Source: Lentisphaerae bacterium ADurb.Bin242
GTDB taxonomy: Bacteria; Verrucomicrobiota; Lentisphaeria; Victivallales; UBA1829
Reading direction: 5' to 3'
Length of the DNA: 64,000 nucleotides
Assembly (NCBI GenBank): GCA_002069785.1
Contig: MWCA01000001.1
Coordinates: forward strand, 173,668-237,667
Within the stretch, counting starts at the first letter, position 1. The number at the start of each line of letters is the position of its first letter. The notes beneath the pieces were generated by a model that saw only the letters and a list, made by a program, of their open reading frames with translations, searched no databases and was not told where the DNA came from. Below are positions 53,041 through 62,178 of this stretch, in pieces. The translations under genes were made by a program, and so were the position numbers.

Positions 53041-54093
53041 ATGAGAAAACAAGGACTGATCGCGGGACTTTTCGTATTCTCGCTCACTCTCTCCGCTCAA
53101 ATGAGGGAACTCTCCTTCTATGAAGTCAAACCGGCGGAGGCCCCGCCCGTTCTGGACGGCCGGCTGGACGATCCCGTCTGGCACAAGGTTCCTGTCCACA
53201 GGGATTATTACGAATACTGGAAATCCGATCCGGGACCGGGACGTCTCCGGACGGAATACCGCATGGCGTACGACTCCCGGGGGGTGTATCTCGGGATCGT
53301 CAACTATGAAGACCGGATGGACAAGATCAAAAAGGCGGTGACCGACTACGACAACCGCGAGCTCTGGACCGACGACTGCGCCGAACTGTATTTCGATCCC
53401 GAGGCCAACGGCATCGGCTATACGAAGTTCACGGTCAATGCGCTCGGGACGCGGGGAGACATGCGGCGCCAGGACGCCGCCGTGACGCTGGAAGACTGGA
53501 ACGGCACCGGCTGGCTTGTCAAAACCTCGCTGGAAAAGGACCGCTGGACCATCGAGGCTTTCTTTCCGTGGGAGGACTTGGGCAAAACGGCGAAAACGGG
53601 AGACCTCTGGCAGTTCTGCCACACCCGCTACGGCTGGTCGAACGGGTTCATCGGCGTGACCTCTTCCCCCGGCGGAAACTATAACGCCACCAATAATTTC
53701 GGGTATCTTTATTTTTCCGACGGGAAAACCCGTCTCGATCCGGCCGCGGTCGGAAAGCTGCTCACGGACAGGGTTTCCCCGCCGTGGTGCCTTGAATCCG
53801 GCGCTGAACTGGTCAGCCGGACCGGTTCCAAAGTGAAAATCGACGAACTTTCCGAACTCCTGGCGGAAGCCCGGAAGAACGGGACTCTTCTCCAGTTGGA
53901 GATCAAAGCGCTGGACCTGCCGCGATTCGACGGCGAATTCCGGAAGATTCTCAAACGGATGGAGGAAGTGCCGAAGGAAAACACATTGCGCGCACTGAAA
54001 AAACAACAGGACGTCAATACCGCTCTTTTCAATCTGAAATGGCAAATGAATCTGGATAAGAATTTCAATATGACACAGGAGGGCCCGAAATGA
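53041..54093 (+). CDS. Secreted CBM9/DOMON-like carbohydrate-binding protein
   Basis: This 350-residue protein has a signal peptide (MRKQGLIAGLFVFSLTLSAQ) and one CBM9-like domain (about 30-235): PPVLDGRLDDPVWHKVP, YRMAYDSRGVYLGIVNYED, WTDDCAELYFDPEANG, WTIEAFFPWEDLG, and a final WQFCHTRYGWSNG. A helical C-terminal segment follows (about 250-340). No catalytic module is present, so it probably binds the substrate of the next gene's enzyme. Its ATGA end overlaps that gene by 4 bp. The ribosome site is weak (GGAAAG). Confidence 0.85.
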   Translation: MRKQGLIAGLFVFSLTLSAQMRELSFYEVKPAEAPPVLDGRLDDPVWHKVPVHRDYYEYWKSDPGPGRLRTEYRMAYDSRGVYLGIVNYEDRMDKIKKAVTDYDNRELWTDDCAELYFDPEANGIGYTKFTVNALGTRGDMRRQDAAVTLEDWNGTGWLVKTSLEKDRWTIEAFFPWEDLGKTAKTGDLWQFCHTRYGWSNGFIGVTSSPGGNYNATNNFGYLYFSDGKTRLDPAAVGKLLTDRVSPPWCLESGAELVSRTGSKVKIDELSELLAEARKNGTLLQLEIKALDLPRFDGEFRKILKRMEEVPKENTLRALKKQQDVNTALFNLKWQMNLDKNFNMTQEGPK

Positions 54094-57000
54094 AGAAATC
54101 TCTACTTTTTGCCGCTGCGCTGGCGGTGTCCGCCGCCGTCCCGCTTCATGCGAAACATGACGGATGGTATTTCAACGAGCTGACGCGGAAGTATGAAACG
54201 CCGCATCTCGAATGGGGAAAGGACCTCCCGACGCTCAAAGCGCTGTTCATTCTTCCTCCGGCCGGGGCGCGCGACGTGGTGGAAATGGCCCAGAGGATGA
54301 ATCTCGACTATGCCGCGGTGGTGGCGCACAATCATGCCGCTCTTTCCACCGACAGCGTTTACGCGGCCGCGCTCACCGGCACCAGCGCGTATGAAAAGGG
54401 CGAGGAAATCCGGGCCAAAGCCCAGGCTCCTTACGATGTGATTTTCATTGCCAACGGACCCTTCACAAGCCTGCCTCCGGACGCTCAATTCCAGCTCCTC
54501 CAGAAAGTGAAGGAGGGCGCCGGGCTTGTCGTCATTTCCAAAGTCCTGCCGTACCGCAAGCTGTTCGCAAAACCGCTGCCCGCGCCGGAATTTTTGAAGG
54601 AAGTCCTTCTTCCGCCGGGTGTGAAGGCGGCGAATATCAAAGCGTATCAGTTCGACAAGGGACGGATTCTCTGCCTCAACTACAATGCGCCCGCGCTGAC
54701 GCCCGTGATTCCCACGGACAACCAGTGGTATGCGCAATACGAAAATGCGCTTGTCTTCCTGATGCGCTGCGGTTTGTGGGCCGCCGGAAAGGACATTTCC
54801 CTCGGCAAAGTGGAAAAACAGGGGGATTCCGTGAACGCGGGCGATGCGGTCGTCTACCGTCTGCGGGATGCTTATAACCGGATTCTCGCGCAGGGAAAAG
54901 CCGAAAACGGAAAAGTCGCGCTTCCCGCCCTGGGCAACGGCCGTTTTTACTGCGACCTCATGATTCCGGGAAAAACGTTCGGCATGATTGAATGGAAGGA
55001 GAGTTCCTCCCTGGGAGACATCGGCCTTGAAATGCCGTCGGACGTTTTCTTCCAGCGTGCGCCCTTCAGCGGGACGTTCCGTTCGGAGAAGCCTTTCCCC
55101 GCCGGCCTGAAACTCACTCTGGAGCTGGTGGACAGTCCGAACGGCCGGATATGGGAACGGATGGACATTCCCCTTCCCGCGGGCAAAACGACGGTTCCGT
55201 TCGAATTCAGGAAATATCGCATTCCGACCGAGGCCGGGTATCTCTATGCCCGGGTCGCCGATTCCGGCGGAAAGACCGTTGCGAATGCCGAAAAGGAACT
55301 CTTCTTCCCCTCCGGCGTGCTGAGCGATTACTATCAGGTCACCTTCGGAAATGCAACAACTTTCCCGATGGCGATGCAATTGGTGGACAATCTGGGATTT
55401 GAAGCCGCGCTGACCCATCTCAATCCCGACGGCGCGCGCCAGCTTGCCCTGCGCAACATCAGGATGGTTCCCTACCTCACCCGGGTGACCATCAGCAGGA
55501 ACGCCAAAAACGGCGTCACCATGATGATGCTCTCCCCCCGCGAGCGGGATGAACTCAAAAAGCTCGGGGACGACCAGAGCTTTTACCGTCCCGAGGTTCG
55601 GAAACTCTGGAAAGACCAGGTCGTCGAACGCATGAAAGGACTTCCGAAATATGCGCCCGTGCTCTATTCCCTGGGCGATGAAAACGTCCTCAATCTGGCC
55701 GCGGGATACGGTCCTTCCGACCTTCCGGCTTTCCGTGCGTTCCTGAAAAAGAAATACGGCACGGTCGACCGTCTCAACAAGGAATGGGAAAGTCAGCATG
55801 CCTCGTTTGATTCGATCGAGCACCGTCCGCAGGAACAGTCGCTGAAAGAGAAGAAATTCGTCGAATGGAACGACCACAACGAATACATGGAACAGATGTT
55901 CGCCGACGTTCATCACTACAGCGCCGAGATCATCAAGGGAATCGATTCCCGGGCGAAGGTCGGTTTGGAAGGTACTTTCGGCGGACACAACATCGAGAAA
56001 ATGATGGAAAAACTCGACTGGTGGGGACCGTATTCCAATCCGATCGAGGATGAAGTCCTGCGCAGTCTTTATCCGGACGTCAAACGTTTTGTATGGTCGG
56101 GCTACCACGGCGAGCGCGGGCCGGGCGTGTATCCGAAAATGTGCGACTACCTCCTGAAGGGCAGCGTCAACGGGAACGGCTGGTACGGGACGGGCTGTGA
56201 TTTCTACCACGACATCCTGGCTGTTGATCAGTCGCCGTCTTTCCCGAAGAGCTTCATCGATGAGCTCCAGCGCCTCCGGTTCGGCATGGCGCAGCTCCTG
56301 ATCGACACCCCGTTGCACGATTCGGGCGTGGCGGTCTGGTGGGATCATCTTTCCAGACGTTCCGGCACGGTGGACGAACGCTGCGTATCTCCGGAATCCG
56401 GGATCGGGCCGCTGCTCCGGTTCTGCTATCGGAACGGAGTCGGATTGGAATTCGTGACTTCCCGCACGGCGGACCGCCTGAAAAAAGTCAGGGTCCTCTT
56501 CCTTCTCGGTGCAAACGTCATGAGCGAAGCCGATGCAAAAGTCATCCTCGATTTTGCGAAGAACGGCGGAACGGTGATCGCCGATCTCCCTCCGGCCGCC
56601 CTGAACGAATATATGCGCAAACGCGAATCCAACCCGCTGGCCCCGCTTTTCGGCGACATCTCGCTGCTCAAACCCGGCAAATACGAGATCCGCTCGATGC
56701 AGCTCCCGGAACTCAGGGCGTCCAAGGCACTGGTGAATCCGGAACGTCCCCTCATGGAGATGAAGAATTTCGGAAAAGGAAAGACGCTTCTGCTCAACTT
56801 CAATTTTTCCATTGTGGAAACATCCGCCGATGCGGCCACCCCGCTGGACGGTTTTCTCCGGCGCCTGCTGGAAAACAGCGGAATCCCGATTCTATATTCA
56901 CTGGACAACAAGGCCGTTTTCCGGGTGCGCGACGGACAGGGATTCGAGCTGCTCGGGCTTCATGCGGACAAACCGGGAGAAACCCTCACGCTGACCCTGC

Positions 57001-57389
57001 CGGAAGAACGGTTCGTCTATGAGTGCGGCGCCGGATACGTCGGACACCAGAAAAAAATATCCGTCTGCTTCGACGCGTCGCCCCTGCGGGTCTATACGGC
57101 TTTTGCGGAAAAACAGAAAGCTCCCTCCGTGAAGGTTTCTTCCCGTGTCAAAGCCGGAGGAAACATTCATTTTGACTTCAAAAACATTCCTTCCGGCCGC
57201 ATCGTCGTCCTCCGCGCGTTCGCCCCGGACGGCAGGGAAATGCCGGAACGCAACGCGGTGTTCAACACGGCGAAGTTCCGGGAATTTCTTTTCCCGCTGC
57301 CTTACAACGCCGTCCCGGGCGATTACCGCTTCGAGGTGATGGACTTCACGACCGGGCTTTCCGGAAAATACACGGTCGCCGTAGAGTAA
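54090..57389 (+). CDS. Secreted GH42-like beta-galactosidase-type enzyme
   Basis: This 1099-residue protein has a signal peptide (MKKSLLFAAALAVSAAVPLHA). Residues about 40-220 form an alpha/beta domain. Beta domains and a TIM barrel (about 400-740) follow, with APVLYSLGDENVLNLA (likely acid/base), FRAFLKKKYGTVDRLNKEWES (the GH42-type wxxfLkkkYgtidaLNxaW segment), VKRFVWSGYHGERG, and a GATase-like trimerisation domain (VRVLFLLGANVMSEADAKVILDFAKNGGTVI). The end is beta sandwich. GH42 enzymes release galactose or related sugars. The large size and secretion are unusual for GH42. AGGAGG precedes the ATG. Confidence 0.82.
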   Translation: MKKSLLFAAALAVSAAVPLHAKHDGWYFNELTRKYETPHLEWGKDLPTLKALFILPPAGARDVVEMAQRMNLDYAAVVAHNHAALSTDSVYAAALTGTSAYEKGEEIRAKAQAPYDVIFIANGPFTSLPPDAQFQLLQKVKEGAGLVVISKVLPYRKLFAKPLPAPEFLKEVLLPPGVKAANIKAYQFDKGRILCLNYNAPALTPVIPTDNQWYAQYENALVFLMRCGLWAAGKDISLGKVEKQGDSVNAGDAVVYRLRDAYNRILAQGKAENGKVALPALGNGRFYCDLMIPGKTFGMIEWKESSSLGDIGLEMPSDVFFQRAPFSGTFRSEKPFPAGLKLTLELVDSPNGRIWERMDIPLPAGKTTVPFEFRKYRIPTEAGYLYARVADSGGKTVANAEKELFFPSGVLSDYYQVTFGNATTFPMAMQLVDNLGFEAALTHLNPDGARQLALRNIRMVPYLTRVTISRNAKNGVTMMMLSPRERDELKKLGDDQSFYRPEVRKLWKDQVVERMKGLPKYAPVLYSLGDENVLNLAAGYGPSDLPAFRAFLKKKYGTVDRLNKEWESQHASFDSIEHRPQEQSLKEKKFVEWNDHNEYMEQMFADVHHYSAEIIKGIDSRAKVGLEGTFGGHNIEKMMEKLDWWGPYSNPIEDEVLRSLYPDVKRFVWSGYHGERGPGVYPKMCDYLLKGSVNGNGWYGTGCDFYHDILAVDQSPSFPKSFIDELQRLRFGMAQLLIDTPLHDSGVAVWWDHLSRRSGTVDERCVSPESGIGPLLRFCYRNGVGLEFVTSRTADRLKKVRVLFLLGANVMSEADAKVILDFAKNGGTVIADLPPAALNEYMRKRESNPLAPLFGDISLLKPGKYEIRSMQLPELRASKALVNPERPLMEMKNFGKGKTLLLNFNFSIVETSADAATPLDGFLRRLLENSGIPILYSLDNKAVFRVRDGQGFELLGLHADKPGETLTLTLPEERFVYECGAGYVGHQKKISVCFDASPLRVYTAFAEKQKAPSVKVSSRVKAGGNIHFDFKNIPSGRIVVLRAFAPDGREMPERNAVFNTAKFREFLFPLPYNAVPGDYRFEVMDFTTGLSGKYTVAVE

Positions 57390-57402
57390 AGGAGGACCTC
57401 CG

Positions 57403-58479
57403 ATGAAGAAAACCTGTCTGTATCTCGGTCTGCTGGCGGTCCTGCCTCTCGCCGGAATGGAACCCATGATGAAAACCGTGGACAAGGAGCTGAAGCGGGA
57501 CAGTCGGGTCCTGCGGGAGAAACAATGGAACATCTCCTTCGGCAGCAGCGGCATGGTCCTGCGGAACCTGGTCGATCTGGACGGCGGCCGTCTGATCCGA
57601 CAGAAGTGGGGAGATTACTTTTTCGGTCTCAGCCATGGAAGTGTCAACAACGGCTCCTGGTGCGGCTGGAATTTCTTTTCCTGCGCTGGAACCGACGGCA
57701 AAAGCATTCCGGAGAACTCTCCCGTCCGGAAAGTCACCCTGGTAAAGTTCAGCGACGGATCCGCGGCGGATTTTCTCTGGGACGGCCTTTCCATCCGGAT
57801 GATCCAGTTTTCCGGAGTGAAGGACTGGGTTTTCATGAGGGTGAAAAGCGCCGCTCCCCTGAAGTCCGTGATCTTCCGCGCATGGCCCGGCGGCGCTCAC
57901 TGGGAGGCTCCCGGACGCGAACGCCGGCTCAAGATCGCGGACAAGGATTTCGACCTCACCAGAAAACAGGTTGACATTCCCCTCGAAAGAAACGGCCTGG
58001 CGCTCTACAACCGCAATTATTCCGAAGAATACGGAAACTATCTGGTTTTCGAAGCGGACAAATACGATAAACTGACCGGGTATTCCGACAACTCCGTGAG
58101 CCTGACGTTCTTCCCGAAAAAGGATCAAGGCGAATTCCATTTCGCGCTGGGATATTTCTTCAAGGAACCGCCCGCGGACGCCATTTCGCGCTTCCTCGTG
58201 GAACGTCTCCCGAACATCGAAAAAATGCTCCGGACAATCGACTGGAATCCGGCGGTGGATGTGTCTTCCTTCGAGTCCGGCCTCCAACAGACGAGATTGC
58301 TTCTTTCCAAGCTGGACCCCGGAGCAGGAACGGCGTTCTCCTCCGAACTGGAGCTCATTGAAAAGGCTTTCCGGAAAGCCCGCTCCGAAAACGACGCATC
58401 CGGATGCGCCGAGGCGCAGGAGAACCTGCGGAAACTCCGTGTCCGGATCGGCGAACAGGGCCTGGCCCGGTTTCGCTGA
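57403..58479 (+). CDS. Secreted protein of unknown family at the end of the GH42-like operon
   Basis: This 358-residue protein has a short signal-like N-terminus (MKKTCLYLGLLAVLPLAGM), possibly with no clear cleavage site. A beta-rich region (about 40-260) with many aromatic residues follows, for example GGRLIRQKWGDYFFGLSHGS, NNGSWCGWNFFSC, and SVIFRAWPGGAHWEAPGRER. A helical tail ends it. I recognise no family. AGGAGG precedes the ATG, and the spacing after the GH42-like gene is 13 bp, so it is in that operon and probably acts on or binds the same substrate. No terminator is visible after it. Confidence 0.7.
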   Translation: MKKTCLYLGLLAVLPLAGMEPMMKTVDKELKRDSRVLREKQWNISFGSSGMVLRNLVDLDGGRLIRQKWGDYFFGLSHGSVNNGSWCGWNFFSCAGTDGKSIPENSPVRKVTLVKFSDGSAADFLWDGLSIRMIQFSGVKDWVFMRVKSAAPLKSVIFRAWPGGAHWEAPGRERRLKIADKDFDLTRKQVDIPLERNGLALYNRNYSEEYGNYLVFEADKYDKLTGYSDNSVSLTFFPKKDQGEFHFALGYFFKEPPADAISRFLVERLPNIEKMLRTIDWNPAVDVSSFESGLQQTRLLLSKLDPGAGTAFSSELELIEKAFRKARSENDASGCAEAQENLRKLRVRIGEQGLARFR

Positions 58480-58707
58480 TTCCAAAGGCGGAAGGGGATG
58501 GTATCAAATACGCAGGGGAATTTTCCCGAAATCTTTTCGGTTCTTCGACAGAATAAACTGTGAATGAGGGAAAAAGAGGGGAAAAAGAGAGAAAAGGATT
58601 GGAAAAAGGCAGAAGGGTGAAGGGATTTTCTCGCATTCAGCCTCAAAAGTATGAGGGTAAACACCCTGCACCCCCTGTGCATACGGGAATATTTCAAGTT
58701 GTCAGGC

Positions 58708-58735
58708 TTGAAAAATATAACATATATGATATATT
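58708..58735 (+). promoter_or_regulatory. Promoter of the RelE/HigB-like toxin-antitoxin pair
   Basis: TTGAAA (58708-58713), 16 bases, TATATT (58730-58735). The 8-bp palindrome CATATATG (58721-58728) lies in the spacer, where an antitoxin could bind. The remainder of 58480-58707 contains no supportable gene. Confidence 0.55.
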
Positions 58736-58756
58736 ATCCATATAGAAGGGGAAACC

Positions 58757-59064
58757 ATGTTGAAGGACGGGATAAAAAGGAATATGTTGAGTTGCCGGAT
58801 GTGACGGAGTTCATGAATACCCAGTCTCACGAAGTCCGGAACGAATACGATGTGATTGTCTCCCGGCTGGCACGTGACGGACACCTGAATATGCCTTGCG
58901 GCGAAAAGATCAAAGGGAAAAATCTGTTTGCCATTCGCATAATTCAGGCCGGGAATATCCGCGTTTTTTACGTCTACGGCGTGAAGAATCGGATTATCGG
59001 CATTCACGGGTATGTGAAGAAAACGCAGCAGATACCGAACCATGAACTGAATTACGCTGTTTAA
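58757..59064 (+). CDS. RelE/HigB (Gp49-like) toxin, requiring a -1 shift near its start
   Basis: The protein family is clear from VELPDVTEFM, LARDGHLNMPCGEKIKGKNLFAIRIIQ, AGNIRVFYVYGVKNRIIGIHGYVKKTQQIP: a phage-derived Gp49-like HigB/RelE mRNA interferase of about 100 residues. The only ATG with a good ribosome site (AAGGGG, then ATG at 58757) is in a different frame. That frame reads MLKDGIK and then meets AAAAA at 58774-58778; moving back one base there gives KKEYVELPDVTEFM and the full toxin. This is either programmed -1 frameshifting or a one-base loss from a run of six A. The antitoxin gene follows 35 bp later. Confidence 0.75.
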
Positions 59065-59099
59065 ATTCTAAAACTCTTGAAAGCGGAGGGTCTTGTCAA

Positions 59100-59429
59100 A
59101 TGAAGACGGACAAAGAACTGAAAATTGAAGTCAAGCAATTTGCAACGAATATTGACCGGCTGGCCGCTGAACAGAAAGCCGCCCGGAAAGCCCGTCTGGA
59201 AGCCCCCGAAAACGCGGAAGCCGTTGAACGCATACAGTCCGCCATGGAGATTGCCGAACAGCTCTACAAGGCGCGGAAAGAGGCCAATATCACGCAAAAG
59301 GAGCTTGCCGAACGCCTGAACACGTCCCAGGCCGCGATTGCCCGTATGGAGCGCGGGCGGCTGAATCTGACCATTCAAACGGTGATCCGGTATGCCGCCG
59401 CTTGCGGGAAAAAGGTTGCCATTCTTTAA
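59100..59429 (+). CDS. XRE-family antitoxin (HigA-like)
   Basis: This 109-residue protein has an N-terminal helical part and a C-terminal XRE HTH (about 55-100): EIAEQLYKARKEANITQKEL, AERLNTSQAAIARMERGRLN, LTIQTVIRYAAACGKKVAIL. HigA-type antitoxins neutralise the upstream toxin and repress the operon. The toxin-before-antitoxin order is that of higBA. GGAGGG lies before the ATG. Confidence 0.88.
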   Translation: MKTDKELKIEVKQFATNIDRLAAEQKAARKARLEAPENAEAVERIQSAMEIAEQLYKARKEANITQKELAERLNTSQAAIARMERGRLNLTIQTVIRYAAACGKKVAIL

Positions 59430-59980
59430 CGCTTGGGAACCTCCCCGCATTTTCTTTAATGAGGAATAATTTTTATCCACTTATTCCGGATTTTTTATCC
59501 ACTTATCGGGGAAGGCATGATTTTTTCTGGATCGCCACCGGGGATTTGTTTAAGTAGAAAAAGGCTCCGGATTTTTTATCCGCTTTTTATCCACTTATTC
59601 GGGGAAAAATGAGGTAAAACGAAACAAAACAACAACAAATGACAAAAATGGGAAAATGTGGTGTTTTTTATGTGTAAGTCCTTGAATATCAATGGTGCCG
59701 AAGAAGGGTGCTTCCTTCTTCTCTGAAATACGTTCAAAATTCTGTAAAAAATCCCCGATCCAGCCTCAAAATAACACTCCATATCACTCCTGAAGCCTCA
59801 TCCCATAAGAACTTTTAAACGGGCCGAAATGGGCCTTTTATTCAGGGGAAGTGGGGAAAAATGGGGAACTTTTTTCTACCGTGACAAATGAGCTATCCGT
59901 CAGCGGCAATTCCAACAGGGAATCGCCTTTAACTGACCGACATTGAAATATATATCCTTTCCTTCAAAAATCAAATCGTA
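59430..59980. repeat. AT-rich gap with repeated DnaA-box-like sequences
   Basis: No gene is supported in this 550-base gap. TTATCCACTTAT occurs at 59473-59484, 59495-59506 and 59587-59598, and TTATCCGC at 59576-59583. CCGGATTTTTTATCC occurs twice. TTATCCAC matches 8 of 9 bases of the DnaA box (TTATCCACA). A purine-rich stretch with repeated GGGGAAAAATGGGGAA-like units follows at about 59850-59870. Confidence 0.6.
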
Positions 59981-59988
59981 CCGTGTCT

Positions 59989-61119
59989 TCAAAGAACGAA
60001 ATCGGTAAAGTTTTTCTGGTTGATCACCTGATACTCCGACTGCGGATAATTCTCCCTCCACAACTTTGGAGCCTTGGGCAGTTTATCTCCCCACTTGAAT
60101 TCATAAGCGAAAAGATTGCCGTCGCGTTCTTCCAGCCAGTCCAGCTCCTGACGCTCGTAAGTCCGCCAGAAGTAATTGTTGGAGAAGAACCGGTGATAGG
60201 TCTGTTTTTTCAGCCGTTCAGAAGTCAGATAATTTTCCCATAACGCCCCGACATCCGCCCGTAAATGAAGCAGATTGAAGTTGTTGATAACCGCGTTCAT
60301 AACCCCGTTGTCGTAGAAATAATAACGCTTGGTCTTGGTCACCTCGCTGCGGAGATTGCGGGAAAATCCGGAAACACGGAAGATCACAAAGGTTTTTTCC
60401 AGTAATTCAAGATACCGCTCTACCGTCTGCTTGCTGAGTCCCAGTTGAGAGCCCAGTTCCGAGAGGGAAACTTCTTTGCCGACCTGAAAAACCAGCAACG
60501 TCAGAAGTTGATGGAGTTTATCCGCATTCCGGACCTTCTCAAACGAAAGAATATCCTTGAACAGATAGGAATCCCTTAATTCCAGAAGCAACTCCGCCTT
60601 GTCCTTGAAGTTGACCGTCGTCAGCACTTCGGGATAACTGCCGTAAATCAGCAGTTCCTCCAGCCGTTGACGCAACACCATATTGCCGAATTCCGAAGCA
60701 ATTTCAATGGCGGACACCGGATACAGGGTCAATGTCTTTTTCCGCCCCGTCAAAGGTTCTCCGATGGTATTGGCCAGTTCAAAGCTGGACGATCCGGACG
60801 CGATCACTTTCACCTCGGGCAGATGATCGACCAGCAGCTTCAGTCCCTTCCCCACGTTCGGAATGGATTGTGCCTCATCGATTACCACCAGCTCATATCC
60901 CGAAAACGAACTCCGGATCAGATTAACGTCTTCTGAAGAAAGCACATCCCGAACTGATTTGTCCTCTCCGCTTCCCAGAAAGTACTTCCCGGGAAACGAT
61001 GACAAAAAGTCTTTCAGCAGAGTCGTCTTCCCGGCTCGTCTCGGACCATACAGAGCCAACACCTTGCCGGGCTGAATCAGGCTGCCCAACTCTCCCTGGT
61101 AGAATCGTTTGATATTCAT
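59989..61119 (-). CDS. AAA ATPase with C-terminal DUF4143 domain
   Basis: This 376-residue protein has Walker A GPRRAGKTT (25-33), Walker B LVVIDEAQ (77-84), a sensor region (VKVIASGSSSFELAN), a winged-helix-like middle (LSELGSQLGLSKQTVERYLELL) and a C-terminal DUF4143 nuclease-like domain ending in LDWLEERDGNLFAYEFKWG. This is the AAA_14-DUF4143 family, common in bacterial genomes and often next to mobile or toxin-antitoxin genes. Its role is unknown. AAAGGAG precedes the ATG. It is monocistronic with its own promoter. Confidence 0.9.
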   Translation of the reverse strand: MNIKRFYQGELGSLIQPGKVLALYGPRRAGKTTLLKDFLSSFPGKYFLGSGEDKSVRDVLSSEDVNLIRSSFSGYELVVIDEAQSIPNVGKGLKLLVDHLPEVKVIASGSSSFELANTIGEPLTGRKKTLTLYPVSAIEIASEFGNMVLRQRLEELLIYGSYPEVLTTVNFKDKAELLLELRDSYLFKDILSFEKVRNADKLHQLLTLLVFQVGKEVSLSELGSQLGLSKQTVERYLELLEKTFVIFRVSGFSRNLRSEVTKTKRYYFYDNGVMNAVINNFNLLHLRADVGALWENYLTSERLKKQTYHRFFSNNYFWRTYERQELDWLEERDGNLFAYEFKWGDKLPKAPKLWRENYPQSEYQVINQKNFTDFVL

Positions 61120-61140
61120 GTGCTTCTCCTTTCTGTCGCT

Positions 61141-61168
61141 ACAATACCATTTTTATTGAATTTGTCAA
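61141..61168 (-). promoter_or_regulatory. Promoter of the DUF4143 ATPase gene
   Basis: On the minus strand TTGACA (61163-61168), 16 bases, TATTGT (61141-61146), about 20 bases before the start codon. Confidence 0.75.
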
Positions 61169-61347
61169 GAGTATATTTCTATATTTTATATAATTCAGGA
61201 AGTTCATGAATTGCTATTCTCAAAAATTCGGAAGGTTTGAGTGGATGAAAAATGGAGATTCTTTCCTTTTTCCACCATTATATAGACATCCAATATTATT
61301 TCGGACGGGAAATTTTAGCCTCATTTTTTCAGAAAGGAGTCCAGCCG

Positions 61348-61830
61348 ATGAACCCAAAGAGCTTACCGGAAACGATTGTAGAACGAGCCGCTAAAATCAC
61401 AGATGCCACCTTGTTGCGACAAGGACGCGTCCACGTCCTCCTTTATCAGGTTCCATTGATTCCCGGTGAAAACTTCTCTTCCTTTGTCGATGCCGTTATT
61501 ACTGCCTTCACACGGGAAGGACTGTCTCCACGGTATTTATGGTTTCGGACGTGCAACGCGATCTATCTGGGACTCTGGCTGAGTGAAATTTTCCGGAGGG
61601 ATTTTACGCCGTTGTTTGTCCGGATCGATTCTTTATGGCGGCATTATTCTTTTTCTCCGCTCTACCGAATCTACGATCTTTTCCTCGACAACTCCGCCAT
61701 GAACATCGATCTCTACCGGAATGATCTGTTTTCCCTGATCCGCAACATCGCACAGGGAGCATGTGTGGAGGGATGGCACAGGAGAGCATTCAACTCAACT
61801 CACATGCCGCAACACAGACGGTTCGGGTAA
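61348..61830 (+). CDS. Hypothetical protein
   Basis: This 160-residue protein starts at the ATG behind AAAGGAG 8 bases upstream. It is rich in aromatic residues and mostly helical by eye (FTREGLSPRYLWFRTCNAIY, LGLWLSEIFRRDFTPLFVRID), with no transmembrane segment or known motif. The excellent ribosome site and normal composition argue that it is expressed. I recognise no family. It lies alone between the ATPase gene and the DUF4160 pair. Confidence 0.55.
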   Translation: MNPKSLPETIVERAAKITDATLLRQGRVHVLLYQVPLIPGENFSSFVDAVITAFTREGLSPRYLWFRTCNAIYLGLWLSEIFRRDFTPLFVRIDSLWRHYSFSPLYRIYDLFLDNSAMNIDLYRNDLFSLIRNIAQGACVEGWHRRAFNSTHMPQHRRFG

Positions 61831-62122
61831 AGCAAAAACTTCAACGAGAAATGACGAGGTTGTAAATGAAAGTGATATTCTACCAAAAACTGATTTTTTA
61901 TTCCGGGGTTGTTATTTTTTTCTCTTACCCCATCGTTAACCCCATATGGTTTTACCTGTAGGCATACATGGTTTCTGCCAGCGAATGGGATTGAAGTCTT
62001 TTGCGGACAGCGTTTCCCGGTTGGCCCCGTGTCGTTCCGTGTTCAGGACACCGCAATCGGATTCCAGCTCTCTCCACCGGTTTACTGGGGGTAATTTTTT
62101 TCAATATTTTTTTGAGAAAAGC
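61831..62122. other. Intergenic region without supportable gene
   Basis: The gap between the hypothetical gene and the DUF4160 promoter contains short open frames on both strands without ribosome sites or recognisable protein sequence. Nothing structured stands out apart from T-runs. Confidence 0.5.
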
Positions 62123-62150
62123 TTGATAACCTACCATGCTAGGTTATATT
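62123..62150 (+). promoter_or_regulatory. Promoter with palindromic operator of the DUF4160-DUF2442 pair
   Basis: TTGATA (62123-62128), 16 bases, TATATT (62145-62150). ATAACCTA (62126-62133) and TAGGTTAT (62140-62147) form a perfect 8-bp inverted repeat with a 6-base centre that overlaps both promoter boxes, as in autoregulated toxin-antitoxin operons. Confidence 0.8.
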
Positions 62151-62178
62151 GTCAATATGAACGGAAGGAATTTTCAAA

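Noticed and set aside
57391..57401. Palindromic GGAGGACCTCC at the ribosome site of the 57403 gene
   Set aside because: A one-base loop cannot form a hairpin; it is an ordinary AGGAGG site followed by chance complement.
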